A stretch of 64,000 bases of DNA from a virus. The translations under genes and the position numbers were made by a program. Under the pieces are notes generated by a model that saw only the letters and a list, made by a program, of their open reading frames with translations, had not been told where the DNA came from and ran no database searches. The stretch covers positions 1 to 64,000 of the IMG/VR virus record IMGVR_UViG_3300046727_000401. One strand, given 5' to 3'. Shown here one piece after another: positions 24,688-33,306 of this stretch (positions within the stretch are counted from its first letter, which is position 1; each line of letters begins with the position of its first letter).

Positions 24688-25787
24688 CAGACGTTGCCTC
24701 GCTCTGGGATGATGAGCGTCTCCGACCCGGTCATCACGAAGCTGTGCAGCGCGTTCCGCTCGTGGATCAGCGCCCACGCGTGCGGCGTACCGTAGAACTT
24801 GCGGGCGATGCCGTAGAGGTGCTCACCGGCCTGGGGTCGGTACAGGCGCACGGCGTCCGGCTCGGCGTGTTCGGTGGCCGCGGCGTCGCCGTCGATCGAC
24901 GAGCCCGCGACGATGCGCGCGGTGTAGCGCAGCGAGCGCGACCAGTCCTCGAAGTCGAGCACGTTAGCCGCGGTCCGCTCCGTCATGTCGAGGTCGGCGC
25001 GGATCGGCGCGAGCCGGACCAGCAGATCGCGCGCCGCGCCGCGCATCGAGCGGAACTGCGTGGCGATGCGCGAGAACACGTCCACGTTGGTCGTGATCGG
25101 CGCGAGCACGCTCTGGTCGATGCTCGCCGCGAGCGATTCGCGGAACGCGGTCATGTTCACGAGCACCTTGGTGACGTCGTCGGCGAGCGTTCCGCCGAGC
25201 ACGTTCCGTGGAGCGAGCGCATCTGCATCGAGCGCGGCCTGCACCGACAGGTCCACCTTGTCCAGCGAGGTCAACGCGTCGTTGGGTGTGGTCGGAACCC
25301 GGGTCTGGTCACTCTCCTGGGGCTCGTTGTAGACGTCGAGGGTGAACTTGTAGTCGATGTCCCACAGCCGCTGCACCGGGCAGTCGTAGTCGGTGATGAT
25401 CCCCTCGTACGCGATGTCGCCGTACTGCGCGCGCACGATGCGACCCCGCTTGCACATCGCGACGAAGCGCCGCCACTCGAACCGCGCGTAGCCGTCGCCG
25501 TTGTAGCGGTCATCCCAGCGCCCCGAGAACGTGTGCGGCTTGTGGATATGGCCGAGAACCTGCACCGCAGGGATTACCGCGTTCGGGTAATTCGTGCGCA
25601 CGGTGCGTTGCTGGCCGCCGATGCCCCAGGGCTTGATCGGGCACGCCTTCGCGCCGCCGCCCTTGGTGCCGTCGAATGGGGTCTTCGAGATCGGATCCGC
25701 GGTCCACTCGAAGCGCGCGAGGTCGTCCGCGCTCGACGGGTCCCCGCCGTCGGCGATCTCCTGCAGGGTGAAGACGTGTTCCGCCAT
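24687..25787 (-). CDS. LysM-containing baseplate/tail protein, 366 aa
   Basis: The last about 55 residues form a LysM-like module (YRPQAGEHLYGIARKFYGTP ... LIIPERG), which usually binds glycan or acts as an assembly clamp in phage tails. The first about 180 residues include a beta domain with a CPVQRLWDIDYKFTLDV strand. This order (tape measure, LysM protein, hub) is common in contractile tails. The ATG at 25787 shares a base with the tape-measure stop. A GTG one codon earlier is possible. Confidence 0.75.
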   Translation of the reverse strand: MAEHVFTLQEIADGGDPSSADDLARFEWTADPISKTPFDGTKGGGAKACPIKPWGIGGQQRTVRTNYPNAVIPAVQVLGHIHKPHTFSGRWDDRYNGDGYARFEWRRFVAMCKRGRIVRAQYGDIAYEGIITDYDCPVQRLWDIDYKFTLDVYNEPQESDQTRVPTTPNDALTSLDKVDLSVQAALDADALAPRNVLGGTLADDVTKVLVNMTAFRESLAASIDQSVLAPITTNVDVFSRIATQFRSMRGAARDLLVRLAPIRADLDMTERTAANVLDFEDWSRSLRYTARIVAGSSIDGDAAATEHAEPDAVRLYRPQAGEHLYGIARKFYGTPHAWALIHERNALHSFVMTGSETLIIPERGNV

Positions 25788-27718
25788 CACCCCTCACGGA
25801 TCGCGTGGAACGCGCTCGAGGGGTTCTTGGCCGCGTCGCGGAACTGCTCGATGAGCCCGAACGCGATGCGGTCCGGGTCGTCGCTCTGCACCTCGATGCG
25901 CGCGATGTGCACGCTCACGTTCGGCTTGTCGGCGATGGCCTTGTGCTTGCCGGTCGGATCCTCGGTGTCGGCGCGCAAGATCGCGGTGATGGCCGCCGGG
26001 GAGATCGCGATCCCGCTGGTCAGCGAGCGGTTGATGTAGGTCAGGATGTCCTGCTGCGCCTTGGCCGTGTCGAGCGTCTGGCGCTGGTACTCGGTGAGCG
26101 TCATCAGGCCGAGTTCCCACGCGTCGGCGCCGGTGGCGACCATGGCGTCTTTCTGCGCCTGGAGCTGGTTCGCGCGCTCGAGCTGGGCCTGTGCGTATGC
26201 CTTCAGGCCGCCGGCCTTCGCGACCTCGTCATCCCCGACGCCCATCGCCTCGAGCTCCTTCATCTTCGCGATCATGACGTCGCCCGCGAACTCGTTGCCC
26301 TCGCGGTCGCGACGCATCGGTCCGCGCAAGGCGTCGCCAGCGAGGTTCGCCCTCTGCTTGTAGAGGTCGATCGCCGCCTGGATGTTGTTCTCGGCCGCCG
26401 CCTTCTTTGGGGCCGCATCCGCGGCACGCTCCATGGCCTGCGTGAGCGTATCGGATGCCTTGGTGAGCAGCTCGAATTGCTTGCTCGTCTTGTCGAGCGC
26501 CAGCGTGGCCAGCGCGTGCGATGCCCCGAGCGCCTCGTTGAGGATTGAGCCGAACGCGTAGCCGAGCGCCAGCGATTGCGCGAGCAGGTTCGCGTTCGCG
26601 AACGCGCCCTTCATGCCGACGTTCTGCCGCCCCGCGCCGGCCGGCTCGAAGACATAGCCGCCGTTTTCGTCGAACCTGTCGCGCGCGCCGCGGCCCCACG
26701 CCATGAGCGACGAGCCGCGCGAGGCCAGGTTGGTCCCGCCCTCCGTCGCGCGTCCGCCGAGCACGCCGGCCACCTTCACGGCCAGCCAGATCTTCCCCAT
26801 CGTCATCAGCGCCTCGCGGTGCTCGACGAGGAACCCGACGGCGTCCTTCATCACGCCGAACCCCTTCGCGATGCCATCGCCGATGGAGTGGGCGATGTTC
26901 GCGACGGTGTGCTCGTTCGCCGCAAGCCAGACGTTCCACCGCTGGATCTCCGCGGTCGCGGCCTTGAACAGGGGCAGCCCGACCGCGCCGAGCCCGATCT
27001 GCAACTTGTCCTCCAGCGTCGAGGTCACGCCGGTCCAACTCGATGCAAACTCGTTCTGCGCGTTCTTCATGCTCTCGCTGTCGAGCGTGGCGCGCACCAG
27101 GTTGAGGCGCTTCGTCGCGCCCATCTGGCGGAACTCCTCCATCGAGACGTGCGCCATGCCGAGCATCTGTTTGGCGAACATCATCCGCTGCGAGACGTTG
27201 CCGCTGAGCATCTCGGAGATCTCCAGCGCCGTGTACGCGGACTCGTAGCCGAACGCCTTCGCGGCGATCACTCCCTTTTCGGTGATCGTCGTCATGTCCT
27301 TGATGCTGCCGCCGGCCTGGAACGTGGCGACTGCGACCGCCTTGCCGAAGGTCAGAATCTCCTGGGTGGTGACCGGGGTCTCTGTCGAGAACTTCTGGAA
27401 CTCGAGGTAGAGCCTGTTCGCGTTCTCGGTCGCCTGCTCCCACGAGCCCCCGAGGTTGCCCTGAAGCATCGCGGAGAGGCCGATCTTCGCGTTCTGCACG
27501 TTCGCGTTGAACCCTACCAACGCCTTCGCGGCATGCCCGAGCACGACGGCAAGCCCAGCTGTCGCTGCCGCGCCGAGCAGGCCGAACGACATCGCCGCAT
27601 CCTTGTTCGCGCGCTCGAGCTGGCGCACGTCGCCCTTGAGCTCTTGCGTGCCCGTCCGGCCGCTGCGGTTGTCGACCGCATACCGAATCCCTACATTGTA
27701 GATGGTCTCGCCACTCAT
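25787..27718 (-). CDS. Tail tape measure protein
   Basis: A 643-residue, mostly helical protein. It starts with a typical tape-measure N terminus (IYNVGIRYAVDNRSG, then LERANKDAAMSFGLLG), has a hydrophobic segment at about 43-70, and long Ala/Lys/Gln-rich helices. It is short for a tape measure, so the tail should be short. The C terminus carries IEVQSDDPDRIAFGLIEQF, which recurs almost unchanged in the protein encoded at 42023-42448. Confidence 0.8.
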   Translation of the reverse strand: MSGETIYNVGIRYAVDNRSGRTGTQELKGDVRQLERANKDAAMSFGLLGAAATAGLAVVLGHAAKALVGFNANVQNAKIGLSAMLQGNLGGSWEQATENANRLYLEFQKFSTETPVTTQEILTFGKAVAVATFQAGGSIKDMTTITEKGVIAAKAFGYESAYTALEISEMLSGNVSQRMMFAKQMLGMAHVSMEEFRQMGATKRLNLVRATLDSESMKNAQNEFASSWTGVTSTLEDKLQIGLGAVGLPLFKAATAEIQRWNVWLAANEHTVANIAHSIGDGIAKGFGVMKDAVGFLVEHREALMTMGKIWLAVKVAGVLGGRATEGGTNLASRGSSLMAWGRGARDRFDENGGYVFEPAGAGRQNVGMKGAFANANLLAQSLALGYAFGSILNEALGASHALATLALDKTSKQFELLTKASDTLTQAMERAADAAPKKAAAENNIQAAIDLYKQRANLAGDALRGPMRRDREGNEFAGDVMIAKMKELEAMGVGDDEVAKAGGLKAYAQAQLERANQLQAQKDAMVATGADAWELGLMTLTEYQRQTLDTAKAQQDILTYINRSLTSGIAISPAAITAILRADTEDPTGKHKAIADKPNVSVHIARIEVQSDDPDRIAFGLIEQFRDAAKNPSSAFHAIREG

Positions 27719-28394
27719 CGTCGTTCGTCTTGCGGTCTGCTGCTCCCCGCCTCGTTCGCGCGCTCGATCAGATCGGTCAGCTCCTCGTTGGCCAGGTAAC
27801 GGTCGGTCAGTCGCATGTCCAGGTAGTCGTCATGCGAGCCGGGCCACCCGTGGTAGTACGCGCGCGTGTACTCCTTCCAGACTAGCCGGCGAGCCTCCCA
27901 GGCGAGGCGTTGGCGGGGGTCCCGTCGGTCCGAGGCGCGGACACGCCCACGGTCCGAGCCCCTCTCAGCCCCTCGAAGAACTCCTCCGCCGGGAGCCCGT
28001 TCACGTCGTTGTAATACATGGCGAGCGCGTCCCACACGCGCTTGCCCCAGTCGTTGATCTCGGCGAGCGGCGCGCCGGTGTTGTTCACGTGCCGGTAGGC
28101 GACGGTGCCGTCCTCCAGCCGCGCGCCGAGCCCGACGATTGCGATCCGGATGCACTCGCGCTCCTCCGCCTCGCGCGACAGCTTGGCGCTCGACTTCTGC
28201 ATCGTGGTCATGAGCGCGTCCGCCATCTCGGCGGCGGCGATGACGTCGCGGCTCTTGAGTTCGCGCACGAAGATCTCGGCGCACTCGGTGACCTGCTTGG
28301 GGAGGACGTACTGCTTGATGGGCCACGGCAGCGGGAATCGCTGCCGTAGCTCGCGCTCGAACCCCTCGAGCGCGTCGTTCCGTGGTTGCTCCAT
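27715..28394 (-). CDS. Tail assembly chaperone pair joined by probable -1 frameshift
   Basis: Frame one (27882-28394) encodes 170 residues and ends in TAG. The -1 frame remains open and adds about 65 protein-like residues (QRLAWEARRLVWKEY...) to 27715, with no start codon suited to independent translation. This is the classic short/long chaperone arrangement between the tube and tape-measure genes. A GGGACCCCC run lies in the likely shift zone, but no canonical slippery heptamer is visible, so the exact site is unknown. Confidence 0.65.
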
Positions 28395-28427
28395 GTGCTT
28401 GCTCCTGTGCTTGCTCCTGTGCTTGCC
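28395..28427 (-). repeat. 12-bp tandem repeat containing ribosome binding sites
   Basis: The unit CAAGCACAGGAG (minus strand) is repeated almost three times directly before the chaperone ATG, giving several AGGAG copies. Similar CACAGGAGC sites precede the genes starting at 34343 and 37627. Confidence 0.7.
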
Positions 28428-28448
28428 GGCGAACCCGCGCCGGCTCGG

Positions 28449-28892
28449 TCAGACGTTCAGCAGCTCACGCCGCTTGAACTTGCCGCTGTACTTCCCCCGG
28501 ATCGGCTCCTTGCGCCCGCCGAACGACTCCTCGTCCTGCTTGACGAAGCCGAGATGGAACAGCGCCGCCCGGCTCGGGATGGTCGGGTCGGCGAACGTGT
28601 AGATCACCGTGAGCGTGATGTCGGCCGGGCGCTGGTGCTTCTGGAAGCGAGTGATCTGGTCGTCGACGTACTCGATACTCGCGGCGTCGATCGTGTCGAT
28701 CGAGAACCCGACGTCCCACCCATGGTGCTGGAAGTCGAGGTCCGTCTCGTCCTCGCCAAGGTAGTCGTCCTCGTCGATCGTCGAGCGCGGCGTCGCGGTG
28801 AAGTCGCGCACCTTGATCATCGAGCCCTGCTGCAGGTCGCCGTCCGCGGTGATCCGAATATTTGCGCTTCTGCCGCGTGTTTTTATCGACAC
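28449..28892 (-). CDS. Tail tube protein
   Basis: A 147-residue protein directly downstream of the sheath. It has a beta-rich fold with GYS-like features of contractile tail tubes (HHGWDVGFSIDT, ITLTVIYTFADP). The GTG start at 28892 is followed by unusually AT-rich codons. Position and size fit the P2 FII/T4 gp19-type tube. Confidence 0.75.
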   Translation of the reverse strand: MSIKTRGRSANIRITADGDLQQGSMIKVRDFTATPRSTIDEDDYLGEDETDLDFQHHGWDVGFSIDTIDAASIEYVDDQITRFQKHQRPADITLTVIYTFADPTIPSRAALFHLGFVKQDEESFGGRKEPIRGKYSGKFKRRELLNV

Positions 28893-28934
28893 CTCTTGAC
28901 TCCGTTCTGCCTGTGCGATCCAGGCGATGGCGAG

Positions 28935-30491
28935 CTACTGCTGGATCACCGTGCCCGTTGCAATGTCCGTATCAAGCACGACGGCGAGCATGTGGCCGAT
29001 GAGCTTGACCCGCCAGAGGATGTGCTCCTCGCCCTGCGCGCGCTGACCCGGCGTGTTCACGCTGACCTGGTCGACGCTGAACCCGTTGCCGCCGTCGGGC
29101 GAGCGGTCGATGACGCGCGAGGCGAGCTGCAGGCCGAGCGAGAACGCGGTGAGCTCGGCGCCCATGAGCGCGCGGATCTCCGGGGTGTTCTTGCCCTTGA
29201 CGTAGGTGCGCAGGCGCGTCGCGGCCGACAGCTGGAGGAAGTCGGCCATGCGGCGCCGCGCCAGCTCGGTGCGGCCTGACGAGAGGTTGGTGGTGACCAC
29301 CGAGCGGAACTGGAACCCGTCGCTGGTGCGCTCGAGCGTCGAGATGCCGGCCGCCTTGAGCGCGCGGAGGTCGGGCACGGAGAGCGTGGTGTTCGTGACG
29401 CGCTCGATGCCGGCGAGTAGCGCCACCGTCTGGAACGAGCCGGCGTGAATATCCACGTCGACCTGGGACATGATCGACGCGAGCCAGACGTGCGGAGCGG
29501 TCTGCATCTCCTGGCTCGTCGTCGGGTCGATGGTGAAAGGGCTGTTGTAGCACCACACGATGCGGTCGCTCCGCGTGGTGATCTGCGTACCCACCTGCGT
29601 GACCTCGGTGCTCACGCTTTGGCCGTGGACCTGCGCCCAGGTGAGGAACACCCGGTCCGAGACCTGCGAGCTTAGCGTGACGAGGTTCGAGTGGAACGTC
29701 GCTGCCGAGCCGGTCACGATCTCCGGCACGAGCACGCACCGGACGTCCGGGAACACCGCGAGCGTGTTCACCGCGGTGTTGTAGTCGGTGACCGTGAGCG
29801 TGCCCTCGGAGCCAGCCACAGAGGTGTATGCGGCTACGGTTTGCCCCAGTAGGGTAAACCCAAGCGTGTCGGCGCCATCCACGCCGGAGGCGCTGTTGTT
29901 CGGCCGTCCGTCGGCCAGCTTCACGAGGTCGATGTACCGCGCGACGTCCGAGCCCACGAGCGCGGCGGTGTTGTCCACGCCGGTCGAGATGTCTACGTTC
30001 TGGTAGACGATCTGCTTGTTGAGGTACTTGATCGTCAAGTTGAACTGCGTGCTGATCGCCGATGTCGCCGCGGTGACCGACCAGCCGACCAGCGAGCCCC
30101 AGGCGCCGACGCTCGACGCGTCGATCCGGAGCACCGCGGTGCCGCCGCCGCCCGCCGTGTTCTCGAGCGTGAACGACGCCTTGACCGCGTCGCTTGCGTG
30201 GACACGCTGGACCACGAGCGTCCCGAAGGACTTGTTCAGCAGCGCCTTCCAGACCTCGCCAACCAACGTTCCGCCGCTGCCCTGGTCGCGCGTGCCGTAG
30301 GTGTTCACGAAGTCGCCGACGTTCGTGATCGTGACCGGCGCATCGGGGCCGCGTACGCACTTGCCCGCGAGCCCGGTGATCGAGAAGTCGGCCCCGCGGA
30401 TGAACCCGGACGGGCCGCGCTCGGCGACGTACAGCGCCTCGAGCTTCGCGTAGTCGGCGGGATTCGTGCTGAATATCACGTCGGTGCTCAT
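28935..30491 (-). CDS. Tail sheath protein (contractile)
   Basis: A 518-residue protein. The N-terminal domain (ERGPSGFIRGADFSITGLAGKC, VTITNVGDFVNTYG) and the C-terminal core (TYVKGKNTPEIRALMGAEL, then a final conserved domain) match phage tail sheaths. It establishes that the phage has a contractile tail. The ATG at 30491 has AGGAG upstream. The tube gene follows. Confidence 0.85.
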   Translation of the reverse strand: MSTDVIFSTNPADYAKLEALYVAERGPSGFIRGADFSITGLAGKCVRGPDAPVTITNVGDFVNTYGTRDQGSGGTLVGEVWKALLNKSFGTLVVQRVHASDAVKASFTLENTAGGGGTAVLRIDASSVGAWGSLVGWSVTAATSAISTQFNLTIKYLNKQIVYQNVDISTGVDNTAALVGSDVARYIDLVKLADGRPNNSASGVDGADTLGFTLLGQTVAAYTSVAGSEGTLTVTDYNTAVNTLAVFPDVRCVLVPEIVTGSAATFHSNLVTLSSQVSDRVFLTWAQVHGQSVSTEVTQVGTQITTRSDRIVWCYNSPFTIDPTTSQEMQTAPHVWLASIMSQVDVDIHAGSFQTVALLAGIERVTNTTLSVPDLRALKAAGISTLERTSDGFQFRSVVTTNLSSGRTELARRRMADFLQLSAATRLRTYVKGKNTPEIRALMGAELTAFSLGLQLASRVIDRSPDGGNGFSVDQVSVNTPGQRAQGEEHILWRVKLIGHMLAVVLDTDIATGTVIQQ

Positions 30492-30498
30492 GGGTCTC

Positions 30499-31128
30499 CT
30501 ACGCGGGCGAAAGCGTCCCGTCGGCGTTGATGCTGACCAGCTGGACCGCGCCGGCCGATGACGTCGAGTCGCCCGCGACGCCGAGGGTCAGCGTTTCGAT
30601 CGTGTACACGGGCGCGTCGATCGTCAGGGCCGGCACCGCGACGTCGACCTGGATCCGGCTCTCGTAGCGGCGATCGAGAGCCAGGGTCTCGACCCACTGA
30701 TCCTCGTCGAGGTCGAAGTAGGTGGTCCAGTCGCCAACCTCGGGACAGGCCGTGACCGTGAACACCAGGATCCCGGGCTGGTGCATGCCGCTGATCGGGT
30801 GCTTGGAGCTCAGGAACAGGTCCAGCACCTGCGCCTCGAGCACGGCGCGCTGGCGCGGCGAGGACGCGATGATCGAGATCACGCACGCAGCCTCGTGCCA
30901 TCCCACCTGGTAGACCAGCACGTTGCCGGGCAGCGAGCGCACGGCCTCGACGGTGTCCGCGTTGTAGAGCCACTTGCTCGGCTCGATCGACAGGTTCGGC
31001 ACCTTCTCCAGCTCGCCGCTCGGCGCCTGTCCGGCGCACGTGCGGCCCACGAGCGCGGGGATGTTGGCCTCGACAAACGCGGTGAACGCCTCGAGCGCGT
31101 CGATCCGCACGATGCATGGGACGGTCAC
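30499..31128 (-). CDS. Tail completion / head-tail joining protein, 209 aa
   Basis: It sits between the HK97-gp10-like gene and the sheath, the usual place of tail terminator or completion proteins. The GTG start at 31128 overlaps the upstream stop (GTGA) and has GGAGA upstream. Mixed alpha/beta sequence with a LLVYQVGW-like strand and no enzyme motif. Assignment is by position. Confidence 0.55.
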   Translation of the reverse strand: MTVPCIVRIDALEAFTAFVEANIPALVGRTCAGQAPSGELEKVPNLSIEPSKWLYNADTVEAVRSLPGNVLVYQVGWHEAACVISIIASSPRQRAVLEAQVLDLFLSSKHPISGMHQPGILVFTVTACPEVGDWTTYFDLDEDQWVETLALDRRYESRIQVDVAVPALTIDAPVYTIETLTLGVAGDSTSSAGAVQLVSINADGTLSPA

Positions 31129-31700
31129 GGTTGTTTCTCCGCGTTCGCCAGCGCCCGCTCGAGCTCGTCGATCATCACCCGGCGAATCTCGGGGAGCGCG
31201 TTCTTGACGAACAACCGCGCCGGCGTGCCCTTCGTCGCGATGCGATGCACGATCGCGTTGGTCACCTCGCTGATCACCGGGTCCTCGCCGTGGTACGGCC
31301 GCATCGTGACCGTGGCCTCGATCCGATGGCGCATGCGGCCCTTGCCACCGAGCTTGCCGCCTCGGTAGTGCCGGCGGACCCACTCGTAGATCGCCGTCCA
31401 CCCCTCGGGGGACATCGGGTGCGGCCGACTACCGAGCTCCACCGCGGCGATGTTGGGGCTGTTGTTGACCAGCGTCGCCAGCACGCCGTCAAGGTCGCCC
31501 TCGAAGTCGGCCGTGCCTGGGTTGACCTTCCAGCCGGCCTTCATCGGCCCGAGGTCAACAGGGGTCACCCGGACCACCACGGCGCGGCCCCGGTGTGCCC
31601 CGGCCAGCGCGCCGCGCGCGATTGCCCGCCGCACCTTGCGCTCGGTGCGGTCCAGCGCCGCATCCAGGCCGCTGAGCGGCACCTCGATCACGACGCTCAC
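31125..31700 (-). CDS. HK97 gp10-like / tail completion protein, 191 aa
   Basis: The sequence has the gp10-like course: basic N-terminal helix (RTERKVRRAIARGALAGAHRGRAVVVRVTP with DLGPMKAGWKV), then NNSPNIAAVELGSRPHP and a C-terminal helix. The GTG at 31700 with AAGGGG upstream is preferred over a GTG at 31721 that lies within the divergent promoter. It follows the neck gene at 31972. Confidence 0.6.
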   Translation of the reverse strand: MSVVIEVPLSGLDAALDRTERKVRRAIARGALAGAHRGRAVVVRVTPVDLGPMKAGWKVNPGTADFEGDLDGVLATLVNNSPNIAAVELGSRPHPMSPEGWTAIYEWVRRHYRGGKLGGKGRMRHRIEATVTMRPYHGEDPVISEVTNAIVHRIATKGTPARLFVKNALPEIRRVMIDELERALANAEKQP

Positions 31701-31739
31701 GATTGCCCCTTGCGCGAGCACAGTAGCGGTGCTACAAAC
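31699..31739. repeat. Promoter cassette repeat, copy 1
   Basis: These 41 bases recur in inverted orientation at 45004-45044 with a single difference (C versus T in the -10 box). The unit includes the -35, spacer and -10 of the leaderless promoter. Confidence 0.9.
31710..31738 (+). promoter_or_regulatory. Leaderless promoter
   Basis: TTGCGC at 31710-31715, 17-base spacer ending GTAGCGGTGC, TACAAA at 31733-31738, six bases before the ATG at 31745. Confidence 0.8.
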
Positions 31740-31744
31740 TCATC

Positions 31745-31963
31745 ATGTCGAACATGCCAACCGTCGGACGCATCGTGCACTTCCTCCCACCGTTCACCGG
31801 ATCGGACCAGCCCCGAGCGGCGATCATCACGAGCGTGAACCAGGCGACCGGACGCGCCAACCTCGTGTATTGGGACATCAACGGCGATCAGCGCCGCGTT
31901 TTCGACGCCGAGCAGAGCGATACGCTGCAGGCCGATCGGTGGTGTTGGCCGCCGCGCGTGTAG
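31745..31963 (+). CDS. Small conserved-looking phage protein, 72 aa
   Basis: A compact beta protein (PTVGRIVHFLPP, AAIITSVNQATGRANLVYWDINGD, DRWCWPPRV) of a kind frequently seen as orphan early proteins in phages. No function is known to me. It is a single plus-strand gene inside the neck operon, with a leaderless start six bases after the -10 box. Confidence 0.75.
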   Translation: MSNMPTVGRIVHFLPPFTGSDQPRAAIITSVNQATGRANLVYWDINGDQRRVFDAEQSDTLQADRWCWPPRV

Positions 31964-31971
31964 CACCGAGA

Positions 31972-32481
31972 TCACGGCGTCCATGGCGGCGCGGCCTCCA
32001 CGCGGCGGAGGTGGAGCACCCAGCCCATGTCCACCTCGCGATCGATGAACGGGGGCTGCGTGTGACCCCACAGCCGGACCGGCGACCCCTGGCCATTGCC
32101 CTCGCCGATCGCGATGAACATCTCCTGCCGCTGCGCGTCGAGCGGCTGCGCGGTTAGGTCGGCGTCGCTGTAGGTCAGCGAGATCTCGGTGAGCTTGACG
32201 TCGCCCAGCTCGCGGATCCCGCAGACAGCCTGTACGTACTTGAGGCCGTCCCAGATCTTGACCCGCGGCCGGGGCCGCAGCTCGGCGCCCACGTCCGTCA
32301 TCGTGCCCTCTCCGATGTCCCCACCGGACCACGTGCGCACCACCCGGTACACGCGGTACGCGCGTACGCCGAACGACGGCAGCAGCTCGTCTCGCAGCCC
32401 GTCGATCAGGTCGGGCACGAGCGAGTCCACGAGGACCGTGGGATCCAGCGTGGCACTGCCGATGAGGGCCGGGACGGTCAT
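31972..32481 (-). CDS. Neck / head-tail connector-like protein, 169 aa
   Basis: It lies between capsid and tail-completion genes. The N terminus is helical and the middle is beta-rich. No diagnostic motif is present, so the neck role is inferred from position. The ATG at 32481 lies four bases after the upstream stop. Confidence 0.55.
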   Translation of the reverse strand: MTVPALIGSATLDPTVLVDSLVPDLIDGLRDELLPSFGVRAYRVYRVVRTWSGGDIGEGTMTDVGAELRPRPRVKIWDGLKYVQAVCGIRELGDVKLTEISLTYSDADLTAQPLDAQRQEMFIAIGEGNGQGSPVRLWGHTQPPFIDREVDMGWVLHLRRVEAAPPWTP

Positions 32482-32485
32482 AGGG

Positions 32486-33214
32486 TCAGATCAGCGCGAA
32501 GGCCTTGCGCAGGGTGATCGTCAGAGCGATCGCGGGCGTGGTCGAGCCGGTCAGGTGCGCGCGGATCGCATTGTGCGGGCCGGCGACCGTGAGCGGCGTG
32601 GCCGCGTTCGAGGTCGTGATCCCGGAGCCTCGGTTCGTCCAGACCGGGCTGACCACGGTCGGATCCTCCGTGGTCTGCATCTGCACCGTGCCCGATCCGA
32701 AGGTGCCGGTCACGGTTACCACCGCGTCCTGGCATTCGAGCATCGAGACCGCGGTGTCACCGTCCGCGGTCAACGCGTAGACCTTGTTCACGATCGAGAG
32801 CGGCGAGCTGATCGCCGCGAGCGCGTCGCTGGCGAGCGTCGCCGCGGTGATCCCGCCTGCGCCGGGGTTGACCGTAGCCACGTTCTGATCCAGCGCGGTC
32901 ACCTGGTGGCACACGTTGATCGTGTCCGCGGTGGCGACCGCGATCCGCACGCCGAGCGCGCCGATCGTGTCGAAATCGGCCGTGTTGTGGACGACCTTGT
33001 ACCACCCGTTGGTCAACTCCGTGATGGCGGTCCCGGCATTGACCGCGGCGAACGCGCCACCGGCCTTGCTGATCGTCATCACCGGGACCACTCCGGTGGC
33101 GTCGGTCGAGTCGGCGCTCTTGACGAGGTGGAACTGCCAGGTCAGCTGCGCCGCCGTGGCTTCGTCCTTGGTGAAAATCAAGCTCGGTGCGTAGCTGCAT
33201 TGCGCGGTCGCCAT
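32486..33214 (-). CDS. Putative structural (decoration or tail) protein, 242 aa
   Basis: An Ala/Thr-rich beta protein with Ig-like rhythm (VVTVTGTFGSGTVQMQTTED, PLTVAGPHNAIRAHLTG). It lies between the capsid and neck genes, so a capsid decoration role is plausible. No family is recognised. A large hairpin lies between this gene and the one upstream. Confidence 0.6.
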   Translation of the reverse strand: MATAQCSYAPSLIFTKDEATAAQLTWQFHLVKSADSTDATGVVPVMTISKAGGAFAAVNAGTAITELTNGWYKVVHNTADFDTIGALGVRIAVATADTINVCHQVTALDQNVATVNPGAGGITAATLASDALAAISSPLSIVNKVYALTADGDTAVSMLECQDAVVTVTGTFGSGTVQMQTTEDPTVVSPVWTNRGSGITTSNAATPLTVAGPHNAIRAHLTGSTTPAIALTITLRKAFALI

Positions 33215-33251
33215 GGTGTTCCTTAAATGCTCCTGGTCTCAGTAGATCCAA

Positions 33252-33297
33252 CGTCGGGCGGCGGAGGCACTGGAGCGTTATGCTCCACCGCCCGACG
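33252..33297 (-). promoter_or_regulatory. Large nested hairpin between structural genes
   Basis: A perfect 10-bp outer stem (CGTCGGGCGG / CCGCCCGACG) encloses a second 6-bp stem (TGGAGC / GCTCCA). No T-run follows on either strand, so it is not a classic terminator. It may act as an mRNA processing or stability element between the gene at 33307-33705 and the one at 32486-33214. The rest of the 92-base gap holds nothing recognisable. Confidence 0.65.
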
Positions 33298-33306
33298 CGG
33301 AACGGG

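Noticed and set aside
24688-24777. N-terminal extension of the hub protein by 30 residues
   Set aside because: The extension is shadow-like and overlaps the LysM gene; the ATG at 24687 overlaps the upstream stop in the usual way.
27880-27890. Idea that the eight-base-loop tRNA reads the UAGU at the end of the chaperone frame to make the long form
   Set aside because: Four-base reading would move to the +1 frame, which stops after about 17 codons; the protein-like extension is in the -1 frame.
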